A DNA stretch of 64,000 bases from an uncultured Roseibium sp. (GTDB taxonomy: Bacteria > Pseudomonadota > Alphaproteobacteria > Rhizobiales > Stappiaceae): contig NZ_OY769915.1 in the NCBI RefSeq assembly GCF_963669205.1, positions 5,058,001 through 5,122,000 on the forward strand. Reading direction: 5' to 3'. This document shows positions 51,375 to 59,823 of this stretch, piece by piece. The translations under genes and the position numbers were made by a program. The notes beneath the pieces are model-generated. The model searched no databases. It was not told the origin of the DNA and saw only the letters and a program-made list of their open reading frames with translations. Every line of letters starts with the position of its first letter. Position 1 is the stretch's first letter.

Positions 51375-51396
51375 AATTGGACTGCTAAATTATCCG
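51375..51396. promoter_or_regulatory. Candidate MocR binding site upstream of the importer operon
   Basis: AATTGGACT, then nine bases, then TCCG; matches the site at 49814-49836. It starts just after the MocR stop codon, about 80 bases before the binding-protein ATG. Confidence 0.45.
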
Positions 51397-51476
51397 TAAT
51401 GGCTATATTTAACAGGCCAATCCACTTCTAACCTTTGTTTCCGCTTTTTTTGCTGTGCGCAGTCATGGAGGAAGTC

Positions 51477-52553
51477 ATGCATTTCAAATCTACTCTAGCA
51501 GGCCTTTTGGCGGCAACCATGCTTGCCGGTGCCGGGTCGGCACAGGCCGAGACGCTTCGCCTTTTGACCTGGGGTTCCTATGCGCCGGACGAGCTTATTG
51601 AAAAGTTCGAGGCGGAGTATCCGGATATCGACGTCGAGGTGACCTTTTCCAACAACGAGGAAATGATCGCGAAACTGCGCGCCACCGGTGGTGCCGGTTT
51701 CGACCTTGCGCAGCCGAGCCACGACCGCATCTACGCGGCCCAGCTGGAATACGACATCTACAAGCCGCTCGACCTTTCGAAGATCGACACATCCGTCATG
51801 GAGGCGAAGCTTCTGGACGGCGTGAAGGCCAACACCACGATCGAAGGCGAGGTCTATGCCGTTCCGCACCAGTGGGGCACCTCGGGCCTGATGGCCGACA
51901 AGACCAAAGCGCCGGACCTGAAGAGCTGGGCGGATCTCTGCAATCCGGAATACAAGGGCAAGACTTCCATGCGCCTGAAGCGCACGATCCTGCTCGGCAC
52001 GGCGTTTTCCATGGGTGAGGACCCGTTCGCGGCCTATTCCGATCTCGAAAAATACCAGGGCATCCTCGACAAGGTCGCCGACAAGCTGATCGAGTGCAAG
52101 GACAACATCAAGGCGTACTGGAAGGGTGGCGACGACCTCTCGGCCATGATGCTGTCTGGTGAAATCGTCGGGTCGGAAACATGGGATTCCACTGCGTACA
52201 AGCTGTTCGACCAGAATGAAAACATTGTTTTCGTGCCGCCTGCGGAAGGCGCTCTTGCCTGGATCGACACCTTCGCGCTGCCGCGCAAGGCCAAGGCGGA
52301 CGATGCTGCCTACAAGTGGATCAACTTCGTTCTTCGCCCGGAAAACGTCACGCTGATGTCCGCCAGCACCGGTGCCATCGCCGCCGTCCAGGGTGGTCAG
52401 GACCTGTTGCCGGAAGACAAGAAGGCAGCGGTCAACGCGGCCTTCACCAAAGAGGACATCGACAACCTGAAATTCTTCGCCAACATTCCTCCGGGAGTGG
52501 AAGACATGGAAGGCAAGACGCTTGAAAAGATCAAGGCGGCGACAGGCGGCTGA
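51477..52553 (+). CDS. ABC transporter periplasmic binding protein (PotD-like)
   Basis: 358 residues with a signal peptide (TLAGLLAATMLAGAGSAQA-E). The mature start TLRLLTWGSYAPDELIEKFE, followed by FSNNEEMIAKLRATGGAGFD and LAQPSHDRIYAAQ, is that of the spermidine/putrescine-type binding family, but the acidic amine-binding pocket cannot be confirmed from sequence. First gene of the importer, after a MocR-type candidate site; ATG 51477 has GGAGGA 4 bases upstream. The likely ligand is a polyamine-like or quaternary amine metabolised by the flavoenzymes downstream. Confidence 0.9.
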   Translation: MHFKSTLAGLLAATMLAGAGSAQAETLRLLTWGSYAPDELIEKFEAEYPDIDVEVTFSNNEEMIAKLRATGGAGFDLAQPSHDRIYAAQLEYDIYKPLDLSKIDTSVMEAKLLDGVKANTTIEGEVYAVPHQWGTSGLMADKTKAPDLKSWADLCNPEYKGKTSMRLKRTILLGTAFSMGEDPFAAYSDLEKYQGILDKVADKLIECKDNIKAYWKGGDDLSAMMLSGEIVGSETWDSTAYKLFDQNENIVFVPPAEGALAWIDTFALPRKAKADDAAYKWINFVLRPENVTLMSASTGAIAAVQGGQDLLPEDKKAAVNAAFTKEDIDNLKFFANIPPGVEDMEGKTLEKIKAATGG

Positions 52554-52594
52554 TGATCGGGGGGCGGTCCCGTCCGCCCTTCATTGAAAATGAG

Positions 52595-52878
52595 CTAGGG
52601 TCAGGACCCATTAATTTGGATGAATTGGTAGGGATGAATTTGTTCGGATACGAGGCGCAAAGCTGCAGGAAACCGTCCGGTTTCCAAAGATTTGCAACGA
52701 CGTTGCCGGGCAAATTCACCCTATCCCTGCGGGACGCAAAAACGGCTTCGATCTGCTTCGTCAAACCGCTCAACCGGGCAGGAAGCCCGCTTGTCGCGCT
52801 TTTCCTTGCAGCTCATCGCCGTTTGCTGCGCCAATTCAACCAAATTGATGAGTCCTGACCCTAGGGTCCAGACCCTAG
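52595..52878. mobile_element. MITE-like element with 30-bp terminal inverted repeats
   Basis: The left end (52595-52624) begins CTAGGGTCAGGACCCATTAA and the right end (52835-52864) ends in its reverse complement, ATGAGTCCTGACCCTAG; over 30 bases only about three positions differ. The 210-base interior has no supported gene. Next to the right end the tip is repeated: GTCCTGACCCTAG (52852-52864) is followed by GTCCAGACCCTAG (52866-52878), and CTAGGGTC-CA-GACCCTAG (52861-52878) makes a perfect hairpin. A non-autonomous mobile element is the best reading. It lies inside the gap between the binding-protein and ATPase genes of one importer. Confidence 0.75.
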
Positions 52879-52955
52879 AAGCTCAACACAAAAGGGGGGA
52901 TATCGCGCGAAACCGGTATCCCCCTGCTTTCTGACTTTGCAGCTGGCGTGCCCTG

Positions 52956-54077
52956 ATGACAGACACTTCTCCTTACGATCTCGAAGCCCTCGGCGTTTCC
53001 AAGAATTTCGGCTCCTTCAGCGCGGTCAAGGAAGTCTCGTTCGACATTCCGAGCGGCTCGTTCTTCTCCATCCTCGGGCCGTCCGGCTGCGGCAAGACAA
53101 CCCTCATGCGCATGATTGCCGGCTTCGAAGAGCCCAGCGGCGGCGATATCAGGATCAAGGGCAAGTCGGTACTGGGCACCCCGCCCAACAGGCGAAACGT
53201 CAAGATGGTGTTTCAGCACCTCGCCCTGTTTCCGATGATGAATGTCTACGAGAACATCGCCTATGGCCTTAGGTGCAACGGGGCAGGCAGCGCCGAGATC
53301 AAGCGCAAGGTACATGACGTCCTGGAGCGTATCGCGTTGCCCGATGTCGGCGAGCGGGAAATACACCAGCTGTCCGGCGGACAGAAACAGCGCATCGCCA
53401 TTGCCCGCTGCATGGTTCTGGATCCCGATGTTCTGTTGCTCGACGAACCGCTCGGCGCGCTCGACCTGAAGCTGCGCGAGGCCATGAAGATCGAACTGAA
53501 GCTGCTGCAGCACCAGTTCAACACCACATTCGTCTACATCACGCACGACCAGTCGGAAGCCCTGGTGATGTCGGACAACGTCGCCATCATGAACCAGGGC
53601 GAATTCGAGCAGATCGGCACGCCGCAGGAGCTCTATCATCGCCCGAAAACAGCGTTCGTTGCCGGCTTTGTCGGCGACAGCAACCGCTGGTCCGGGGTGG
53701 TAAAGGCAAGCGACGCGACGGGCGGTAAGGTGGAAACGGAACAGGGCCTGCCGATAAGCTTTTCCTCCGCCGGCGAAGCCACCATTCAGGAAGGCTCGAA
53801 GGTCAACATCTTCGTGCGTCCCGAATTCATAAAGACGGTTCGGGCAGGCGATGCCGATCAGCAGGCCGGGAGCGGCGACAACAGGATGGACGGCACCGTC
53901 GACAGCCTGCTCTTCAACGGCGCGAACAGCCGCATCCTGGTGCGCACAGGCAGCGGCGAACTGGTCGAGGCGGACGTGACCCTGACCGGCGACAACGACC
54001 TGAAGCCGGGAGAGGATGTACACCTCGTCTGGTCCGCAAAACAGGCCATGTGCTTCGCCGAGCAGGGGACCGCGTGA
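52956..54077 (+). CDS. ABC transporter ATP-binding protein (PotA-like)
   Basis: 373 residues: Walker A GPSGCGKTT, Q-loop FQHLALFPM, signature LSGGQKQR, Walker B VLLLDEPLGALD, H-loop ITHDQSEAL, then a TOBE-type C-terminal domain (about 245-370). It powers the importer made with the binding protein and the two permeases. The mobile element separates it by 400 bases from the binding-protein gene, whereas it overlaps the next gene by one base (TGATG). Confidence 0.94.
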   Translation: MTDTSPYDLEALGVSKNFGSFSAVKEVSFDIPSGSFFSILGPSGCGKTTLMRMIAGFEEPSGGDIRIKGKSVLGTPPNRRNVKMVFQHLALFPMMNVYENIAYGLRCNGAGSAEIKRKVHDVLERIALPDVGEREIHQLSGGQKQRIAIARCMVLDPDVLLLDEPLGALDLKLREAMKIELKLLQHQFNTTFVYITHDQSEALVMSDNVAIMNQGEFEQIGTPQELYHRPKTAFVAGFVGDSNRWSGVVKASDATGGKVETEQGLPISFSSAGEATIQEGSKVNIFVRPEFIKTVRAGDADQQAGSGDNRMDGTVDSLLFNGANSRILVRTGSGELVEADVTLTGDNDLKPGEDVHLVWSAKQAMCFAEQGTA

Positions 54078-54946
54078 TGCAGAACAAGGACATCAAGCGG
54101 CTGTCGCTCATCCTGCTGTTTGCCCCCTTTGCGCTCTGGATCATCCTTTTGATCATGCTGCCGCATATCGGCATGGTGATCCTGTCGCTCAAGGAGAAGG
54201 TGGCCCCGCGCGTCTATCAGTACAGCTTTGCCAACTATCTGGAATTCATCAACGAGCCGATTTACTGGAACACGCTTCTGCGTACCGGGTCGATGTCCTT
54301 GCTGGTGACGGCATTGGCTCTGATCATCGGCTTCCCAATCGCCTACTACATCGCCAAGATCGCCGGGCCGCGCTCCCGCGGCGGACTGTTTCTGCTGTGC
54401 CTCATACCGCTTTGGGTCAGTGATCTGATCCGCGCCTTCGGCTGGATCCTGCTCCTGCGCGAAACCGGTGTCATCTCGAATTTCCTGCTCTGGACCGGCC
54501 TCGTCGGCGCCCCTGTCGAATTTCTCTACAATGACGTCGCCGTCATAATCGGCCTGACCTACACGGTGATCCTGTTCATGATCGTGCCGCTGGTCTCCAC
54601 GCTGGACGGCATGGACAATTCGATGATCGAGGCGGGCTACAATCTGGGCGGCAACGGCTTCACGGTATTGCGCCGGATCATAATTCCCTACGCGATGCCG
54701 GGGATCGTTGCGGGCTGTATCGTGACCTTCATGCTGACGGCCGGGTCCTATCTGACCCCGATCCTGCTCGGCGGAAAGAACTCGAGCTGGTTCACCGAGC
54801 AGATCTACAACCAGTTCATCACCCGCTTCAACTGGGAGGGCGGCGCTGCGTTCGGCATGCTGCTCCTGCTGTTCACGTCATTCGTCATCTGGCTCGGCCT
54901 GAAACTGAGCGGGCAGACGCTGGCCAACACCGTTGCCAAGAGCTGA
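54077..54946 (+). CDS. ABC transporter permease (PotB-like)
   Basis: 289 residues with six predicted helices. Family features are the N-terminal LSLILLFAPFALWIILL, the loop SLKEKVAPRVYQYSFANYLEF-type segment, and the EAA motif MIEAGYNLGGNGFTVLRRII followed by PYAMPGIVAG. ATG 54077 overlaps the ATPase stop. One of two membrane subunits of the polyamine-type importer. Confidence 0.92.
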   Translation: MQNKDIKRLSLILLFAPFALWIILLIMLPHIGMVILSLKEKVAPRVYQYSFANYLEFINEPIYWNTLLRTGSMSLLVTALALIIGFPIAYYIAKIAGPRSRGGLFLLCLIPLWVSDLIRAFGWILLLRETGVISNFLLWTGLVGAPVEFLYNDVAVIIGLTYTVILFMIVPLVSTLDGMDNSMIEAGYNLGGNGFTVLRRIIIPYAMPGIVAGCIVTFMLTAGSYLTPILLGGKNSSWFTEQIYNQFITRFNWEGGAAFGMLLLLFTSFVIWLGLKLSGQTLANTVAKS

Positions 54947-54957
54947 GGAGGAAGACC

Positions 54958-55818
54958 ATGCTTGCGCAGAACAAGACCACGCCCTTCCTGCTCGGTTACC
55001 GGCTTTACGTCATCGCCTTCTTCATTTTTCTGGCAGCCCCGCTGATCTCCGCCGGTGCGTTCGCCTTCAATGACAGCCTGTTCCCGGCCCTGCCCTGGCA
55101 GGGCTTCACGCTCGACTGGTTCTTCGGCGACACGGAGCCGAAACTGGGAATGTTCCACGACCGGCGTCTGTTGCAGGGTCTCTATTACTCCTTCGTGATC
55201 GCGATTTTCGTTGCCGCGCTCTCCGTTTTCGTCGGCACCACAAATGCGTTCCTGTTTGTCAGGGGCGAGTTTCCGGGCAAGAACTTCTTCTACATTCTGA
55301 TGGTCGTGCCGCTGGTGATCCCCGGCGTGATCCTCGGCATCTCCATCCTTGTTCTGGCAAGCGACACCGCCAACTTTTTCGAAGACCGCTTCGATCTGGA
55401 ACTGGAGTTCCTGCGGCCCGGACTTCTGCTTGTCGTCATCGGACAGTTTTCCTTCATCGCCACGATCACTTCCCTGGTCATCACCGCCAGGCTGAAGAAA
55501 TTCGACGACACCATGGAGGAAGCGGCATTCAATCTCGGTGCGTCCCGCGCCCGCGTCCTGCGCACGATCACGCTGCCGTTCCTGCGTCCGGCCATGATCG
55601 CGGCCGGGATCGTCGCCTTCCTGGTCTCGTTCGAAAACTTCAACACCACGCTGTTTCTCGTCGGCTCCGAAGCCCCGCTGACCATCACCATGTACGACCG
55701 GATGGCGAAGGTCGGTTCGACGCCGGTGCTGAATGCGGTTTCCTTCTTTCTGATGGTCGGATCCGGATTGCTGGCCCTCTTGTCGATCGTGGTGCAGCGC
55801 GACAAGTCGGCCCGCTAG
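54958..55818 (+). CDS. ABC transporter permease (PotC-like)
   Basis: 286 residues, six predicted helices, with PLISAGAFAFNDS, VPLVIPGVILGISIL and the EAA loop MEEAAFNLGASRARVLRTIT followed by PFLRPAMIAAG. It is the second membrane subunit and starts 11 bases after the PotB-like gene, with GAGGAAG upstream. The GMC gene follows 26 bases later, so transport and oxidation genes share an operon. Confidence 0.92.
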   Translation: MLAQNKTTPFLLGYRLYVIAFFIFLAAPLISAGAFAFNDSLFPALPWQGFTLDWFFGDTEPKLGMFHDRRLLQGLYYSFVIAIFVAALSVFVGTTNAFLFVRGEFPGKNFFYILMVVPLVIPGVILGISILVLASDTANFFEDRFDLELEFLRPGLLLVVIGQFSFIATITSLVITARLKKFDDTMEEAAFNLGASRARVLRTITLPFLRPAMIAAGIVAFLVSFENFNTTLFLVGSEAPLTITMYDRMAKVGSTPVLNAVSFFLMVGSGLLALLSIVVQRDKSAR

Positions 55819-55844
55819 GAATCCGAACTGATTTGGGCACGTGT

Positions 55845-57467
55845 ATGAGCGAATTCGACTTTGTCATCGTCGGAGCAGGGTCTGCAGGGTCAGTGGTTGC
55901 CAACCGCCTTTCGGCCAACGGCAAATACTCCGTCTGTGTCCTGGAAGCAGGCGGCTCCGACCTGAACGTCTGGATCTGGATGCCGATCGGCTACGGCAAG
56001 GCGTTCTATAACCGGCACATCAACTGGATGTACCGGACGGAACCCGATCCGGGATTGAACGATCGCTCCGGCTACTGGCCGCGCGGCAAGGTCCTCGGCG
56101 GGTCCAGTTCCATCAACGCGATGGTCTACATCCGCGGACAGCACGCCGACTTCGAGGACTGGAAGGCGATGGGCAATCCCGGCTGGGGCTGGGAGGATGT
56201 GCTCCCCATCTTCCGGCGCTCCGAGACCAATGACGCAGGGCCCTGCGACTTTCGCGGCGGAGATGGACCCCTTCATGTCTCCAGCATGACCCGCGATGTC
56301 CACCCCCTGTGCGCGAACTTTCTTGAAGCCGCCGAGGAAGCCGGTTTCAAACGCAATCCCGATTTCAACGGCGCTGATCAGGAAGGCGTCGGGCTTTACC
56401 AGATCACGGCAAAGGACGGGTTTCGCATGTCGACCGCGCGCGCATACCTCACCCCGGCCCGGAAGCGTCCCAATGTGGACGTGATCACCAGAGCCCACAC
56501 GACACGCTTGATCGTCGAGGAAGGCCGGGTGACGGGCGCGGTCTACAGCCGCAATGGCGCGGAATTTTCCGTGAAGGCGCGGCGCGAGGTCATCCTCAGC
56601 GCGGGCGCGGTCAATTCACCGCAGATCCTGATGCTGTCCGGGATCGGCGACGGTGCCGAGCTGCAGTCGAAAGGCATCGGCACCCAGCTACACCGGCCCG
56701 CTGTTGGCAGGAATCTTCAGGATCATCTCGGACACGACTATCTCTACCGTTCCAGGGTGCCGACCCTCAACCAGCAGCTCTATCCCTGGTGGGGCAAGCT
56801 TTTCCAGGGCATTCGCTATGTCCTGACCCGGCGCGGCCCGCTCTCGCTCAGTGTCAACCAGGCGGGCGGATTTGTGAAAAGCAACCCGGACACGCTCCGG
56901 CCGAACATGCAGCTCTATTTTTCACCCGTAAGCTATACCAAGGCACCGAAGGGCAAGCGCCCGCTGATGAACCCGGACCCGTTTCCGGGATTTCTGCTTG
57001 GCATGCAGCCAACCCGGCCGACAAGCCGCGGCCACATCGCGCTTCGCTCCAGCGATCCCTTCGACACACCGGAAATTCACCCGAATTCCCTCAGCACCAA
57101 CCACGATCTTACCGAAATGATCGAAGGCTGCAGACTCATGCGCCAGATTGCCGGAAGCCCGGCCCTGCAGGAGATCATCGAGGAGGAGATCAGTCCGGGT
57201 CCCGGAATTCAGTCCGACGAGGAGATACTGGAAGATGTCCGCAACCGCAGTTCCACGGTTTTCCACCCGGTCAGCACCTGCCGCATGGGTTCCGACCAAA
57301 CGGAAAACGTGGTCGACCACAGGCTGAAGGTCTACGGCATCGAAGGCTTGCGCATTGTCGACGCCTCGATCTTTCCGACGGTCACCTCCGGCAACACCAA
57401 TGCACCCGCGATCATGGTCGGTGAAAAGGGATCGGACATGATCCTGGAAGACACACGGGCGGCATAG
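55845..57467 (+). CDS. GMC family FAD-dependent oxidoreductase (choline-dehydrogenase-like)
   Basis: 540 residues. N-terminal FAD motif FVIVGAGSAGSVVANRL, GMC signature 1 GGSSSINAMVYIRGQ, signature 2 GAVNSPQILMLSGIG, catalytic His in VFHPVSTCRMG and a C-terminal FAD contact DASIFPTVTSGNTNAPAIM. GMC enzymes of this length oxidise alcohols such as choline or polyethylene-glycol-like alcohols to aldehydes, which would suit the aldehyde dehydrogenase of the island. Same operon as the importer; the next flavoenzyme starts 8 bases after its stop. Confidence 0.92.
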   Translation: MSEFDFVIVGAGSAGSVVANRLSANGKYSVCVLEAGGSDLNVWIWMPIGYGKAFYNRHINWMYRTEPDPGLNDRSGYWPRGKVLGGSSSINAMVYIRGQHADFEDWKAMGNPGWGWEDVLPIFRRSETNDAGPCDFRGGDGPLHVSSMTRDVHPLCANFLEAAEEAGFKRNPDFNGADQEGVGLYQITAKDGFRMSTARAYLTPARKRPNVDVITRAHTTRLIVEEGRVTGAVYSRNGAEFSVKARREVILSAGAVNSPQILMLSGIGDGAELQSKGIGTQLHRPAVGRNLQDHLGHDYLYRSRVPTLNQQLYPWWGKLFQGIRYVLTRRGPLSLSVNQAGGFVKSNPDTLRPNMQLYFSPVSYTKAPKGKRPLMNPDPFPGFLLGMQPTRPTSRGHIALRSSDPFDTPEIHPNSLSTNHDLTEMIEGCRLMRQIAGSPALQEIIEEEISPGPGIQSDEEILEDVRNRSSTVFHPVSTCRMGSDQTENVVDHRLKVYGIEGLRIVDASIFPTVTSGNTNAPAIMVGEKGSDMILEDTRAA

Positions 57468-57475
57468 CAGGCGCA

Positions 57476-58774
57476 ATGCGATCAGACCTCTTCACCGACG
57501 GCTACAAGACGACCCCGTACTGGCAGGACATCGCGCCGCAGGTCGACCTTGCGGAATTCCGGTTGCCCGAAGAGATCGACGTGCTCGTGGTCGGTGCCGG
57601 TTACACCGGTCTCAACGCCGCGCTTCAAACCGCCCGGGAAGGACTTGGCACCCTCGTCATCGATGCCGAACAACCCGGCTGGGGCTGCTCCATGCGCAAT
57701 GGCGGCCAGCTTTCCACAAGCCTCAAACCGTCATTCACCGCGCTGTCGAAAAGGTACGGACCTGACCTTGCAACGGACCTTTGCAGGGAAGGACAGGCAT
57801 CGCTCGACTACATGCATGAGTTATCTGGAGATGCCGATCTTGATCTCGGCCTGAAGGAGGTCGGTCGTTTTCACGGCGCTCACAAGCCTCATCTCTATGA
57901 AGCGCTTGCGCGCGATTGCGAGAAGGGCCATCCGGTCTGGAAGACCGATGCCTTCATGGTCCCGAAGAAAGAGCTGGCATCCGAGCTTGGAACCGGCGCC
58001 TATCACGGCGGCATGGTGCTTCCCCGCCATTGCAGCATCGACGTTTCGACGTATCTGCCGTCGCTGCTTCGCAAGGCTGTCGCATCAGGCGCCGCTGTCA
58101 AAGGCGGCTGCCGCGCGGTGTCGCTGGAGCGTGACGGCAACGGTTTCCGGGTCACGACCACCCAGGGCACCTGCAAGGCAGGCAAGGTCCTCCTGGCGAC
58201 AAACGGCTACTCGGGACCGCTGTCCCCCTGGCATCAGCGCAGGGTGATCCCGATCGGGTCCTATGTCATCGCGACGGAAGAAATCCCGAAGGAATTGGTC
58301 GACCGGCTGTTTCCGACGGACCGGGTCCTCTCAGACACGCGTAAGCTCGTCTATTACTACCGCCTGTCACCGGACCGCAAACGCGTCATTTTCGGCGGGC
58401 GGGTTTCCCTGAGTGAGACCGATCCGCTGAAGAGCGCTGCAAAGCTGCACCAGGACATGGCCGCGCTTTTTCCGGAACTCGCCGCGATCCGTGTCAGCCA
58501 CACCTGGATGGGGTTCGTCGGCTACACATTCGACACGCTCGCCCATTGCGGAGAGGACAACGGCCTCTACTTCGCTGCCGGATACTGCGGATCGGGCGTC
58601 GGCATGGCCAGCTATCTCGGCATGCGCATGGGCAGAAAGGCCGCCGGTCGTGAAACAGCCCCCTCCGCCTTTGAACGCATCTCCTACCCGACGCGCCCGC
58701 TTTATTCCGGCAATCCCTGGTTCCTGGCACCGTCTGTGCTGGTCTACCGGATGCGAGACCGGCTCGGCATCTGA
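57476..58774 (+). CDS. DAO-type FAD-dependent amine oxidoreductase (PuuB-like)
   Basis: 432 residues. FAD-binding motif VLVVGAGYTGLNAALQTA near residue 36, then GWGCSMRNGGQLSTSLKP (the G-x-SxRNGGQ signature of gamma-glutamylputrescine oxidase-like enzymes), LLATNGYSGPLSPW, and C-terminal HTWMGFVGYTFDTLAH with GYCGSGVGMASYLG. Members oxidise secondary or primary amines, releasing an aldehyde. Last gene of the importer operon. With the GMC enzyme, ALDH and enolase-family protein it suggests stepwise oxidation of an imported amino alcohol or amine; the compound is not known. Confidence 0.9.
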   Translation: MRSDLFTDGYKTTPYWQDIAPQVDLAEFRLPEEIDVLVVGAGYTGLNAALQTAREGLGTLVIDAEQPGWGCSMRNGGQLSTSLKPSFTALSKRYGPDLATDLCREGQASLDYMHELSGDADLDLGLKEVGRFHGAHKPHLYEALARDCEKGHPVWKTDAFMVPKKELASELGTGAYHGGMVLPRHCSIDVSTYLPSLLRKAVASGAAVKGGCRAVSLERDGNGFRVTTTQGTCKAGKVLLATNGYSGPLSPWHQRRVIPIGSYVIATEEIPKELVDRLFPTDRVLSDTRKLVYYYRLSPDRKRVIFGGRVSLSETDPLKSAAKLHQDMAALFPELAAIRVSHTWMGFVGYTFDTLAHCGEDNGLYFAAGYCGSGVGMASYLGMRMGRKAAGRETAPSAFERISYPTRPLYSGNPWFLAPSVLVYRMRDRLGI

Positions 58775-59082
58775 CGCTTGGGTGTCGCCCAGCACAAGGG
58801 AGTGACGGCTTCCCCAAGAAACGGCGTCAACGACGACGAAACCAGAGGTTTCTCCTATCGGAGACGATCAGGCGGGGTTTGTTATGGCCTTGCCGGAGTT
58901 TGCCGTCGTTGCCGAAAACTTGTCATGCACACTGACTTCGCCGACTGAGTGACAACAGGCGGAAAAAGCGGGAGCAAAGCCCAACCGGAGAGGTCTGTTT
59001 TCTGATCCAACCGCAAAACCCGGAAACCCCGTGCTCCCACCTGTCGTCGCCATCGTTCTCATGCTCGAAACCGGCGCATCTC
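58775..59082. other. Gap between convergent genes
   Basis: About 300 bases between the DAO-type gene and the SGNH gene, which converge. I see only a weak hairpin near 58851-58866 (TCTCC TATC GGAGA) without a clear U-tract, and no supported gene or repeat. Confidence 0.35.
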
Positions 59083-59823
59083 CTAGTGCAGTTTCCAGGC
59101 ATCGGGATATGCATCCCTGACGGCCTTGATGATCTGACTTGTCATCAACTCACCATATGCGGCGTTTGCATGGTGCGGATCTGGAGAACCGGACGCTGTC
59201 TTGAACTTTGTATACTCGCTTCGGAGAAAGCCGTTTTCGTCCATGCACTCTTCAGGCGGCCGGACGAGAGGGATTTCCTGCTCTGTTACCCACTGGAAAA
59301 AGGCGTCGCAGGCGCGCCCGTTCACATACCTCAAAACTTCGACCGGAATGCCCTGCTCATCGCAGAAACGATCCCGCCGCGTTGGTGGACATGCTGCAAC
59401 CAGAAACCGTGCGCCAACTCTCTTCACATCGGACAGAAAGTCTCGGATTTTTTCCTGGTCGCCCTCGATCATCGCCGTCAGCAGGCCTTCCGAAACAGGG
59501 CGTTTTCCTTCCATCTGAAGTGTGCTGGGTGCTGCATTTCGCCAGAAATGTCCGCGGAGAATGCGGGAATTGTGGGATCCCATCACGAAGACCCAGACGT
59601 GGTTTTGTCCAACGCCTTTGAGGCCCGTTTGAGCGAATAGATTTTTTGCGTAGTCCGGGTTGCGCATCACAACCTGAACGCCTTGTCGCTCGGAAAACTC
59701 GGTAAGTTCGTGAGCGCCGCTCCCGAGTGCGAAAATCTTCATGTCGTCTGGCTTGGATTCAAGCGAGGCAAACCCCTGCGCCAACGCGCCTACATGCGAA
59801 TTTCCTGTGACATAAATTGACAT
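59083..59823 (-). CDS. SGNH-hydrolase-like protein
   Basis: 246 residues without a signal peptide. A short N-terminal strand leads into TGNSHVGAL, which resembles block I of SGNH esterases (here G-N-S-H), with WVFVMGSHNSR and, near the C-terminus, DPHHANAAYGELM, matching the D-x-x-H of block V. The fold call is moderate; the nucleophile Ser is at residue 9. Such proteins often deacylate or acylate glycans. It overlaps the GSCFA gene end by one base (TGATG) and is translated with it. Confidence 0.7.
   Translation of the reverse strand: MSIYVTGNSHVGALAQGFASLESKPDDMKIFALGSGAHELTEFSERQGVQVVMRNPDYAKNLFAQTGLKGVGQNHVWVFVMGSHNSRILRGHFWRNAAPSTLQMEGKRPVSEGLLTAMIEGDQEKIRDFLSDVKRVGARFLVAACPPTRRDRFCDEQGIPVEVLRYVNGRACDAFFQWVTEQEIPLVRPPEECMDENGFLRSEYTKFKTASGSPDPHHANAAYGELMTSQIIKAVRDAYPDAWKLH

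Noticed and set aside
52531..52858. Short open frames on both strands within the MITE-like element
   Set aside because: They have no transposase motif, and one of them runs through the inverted ends themselves.
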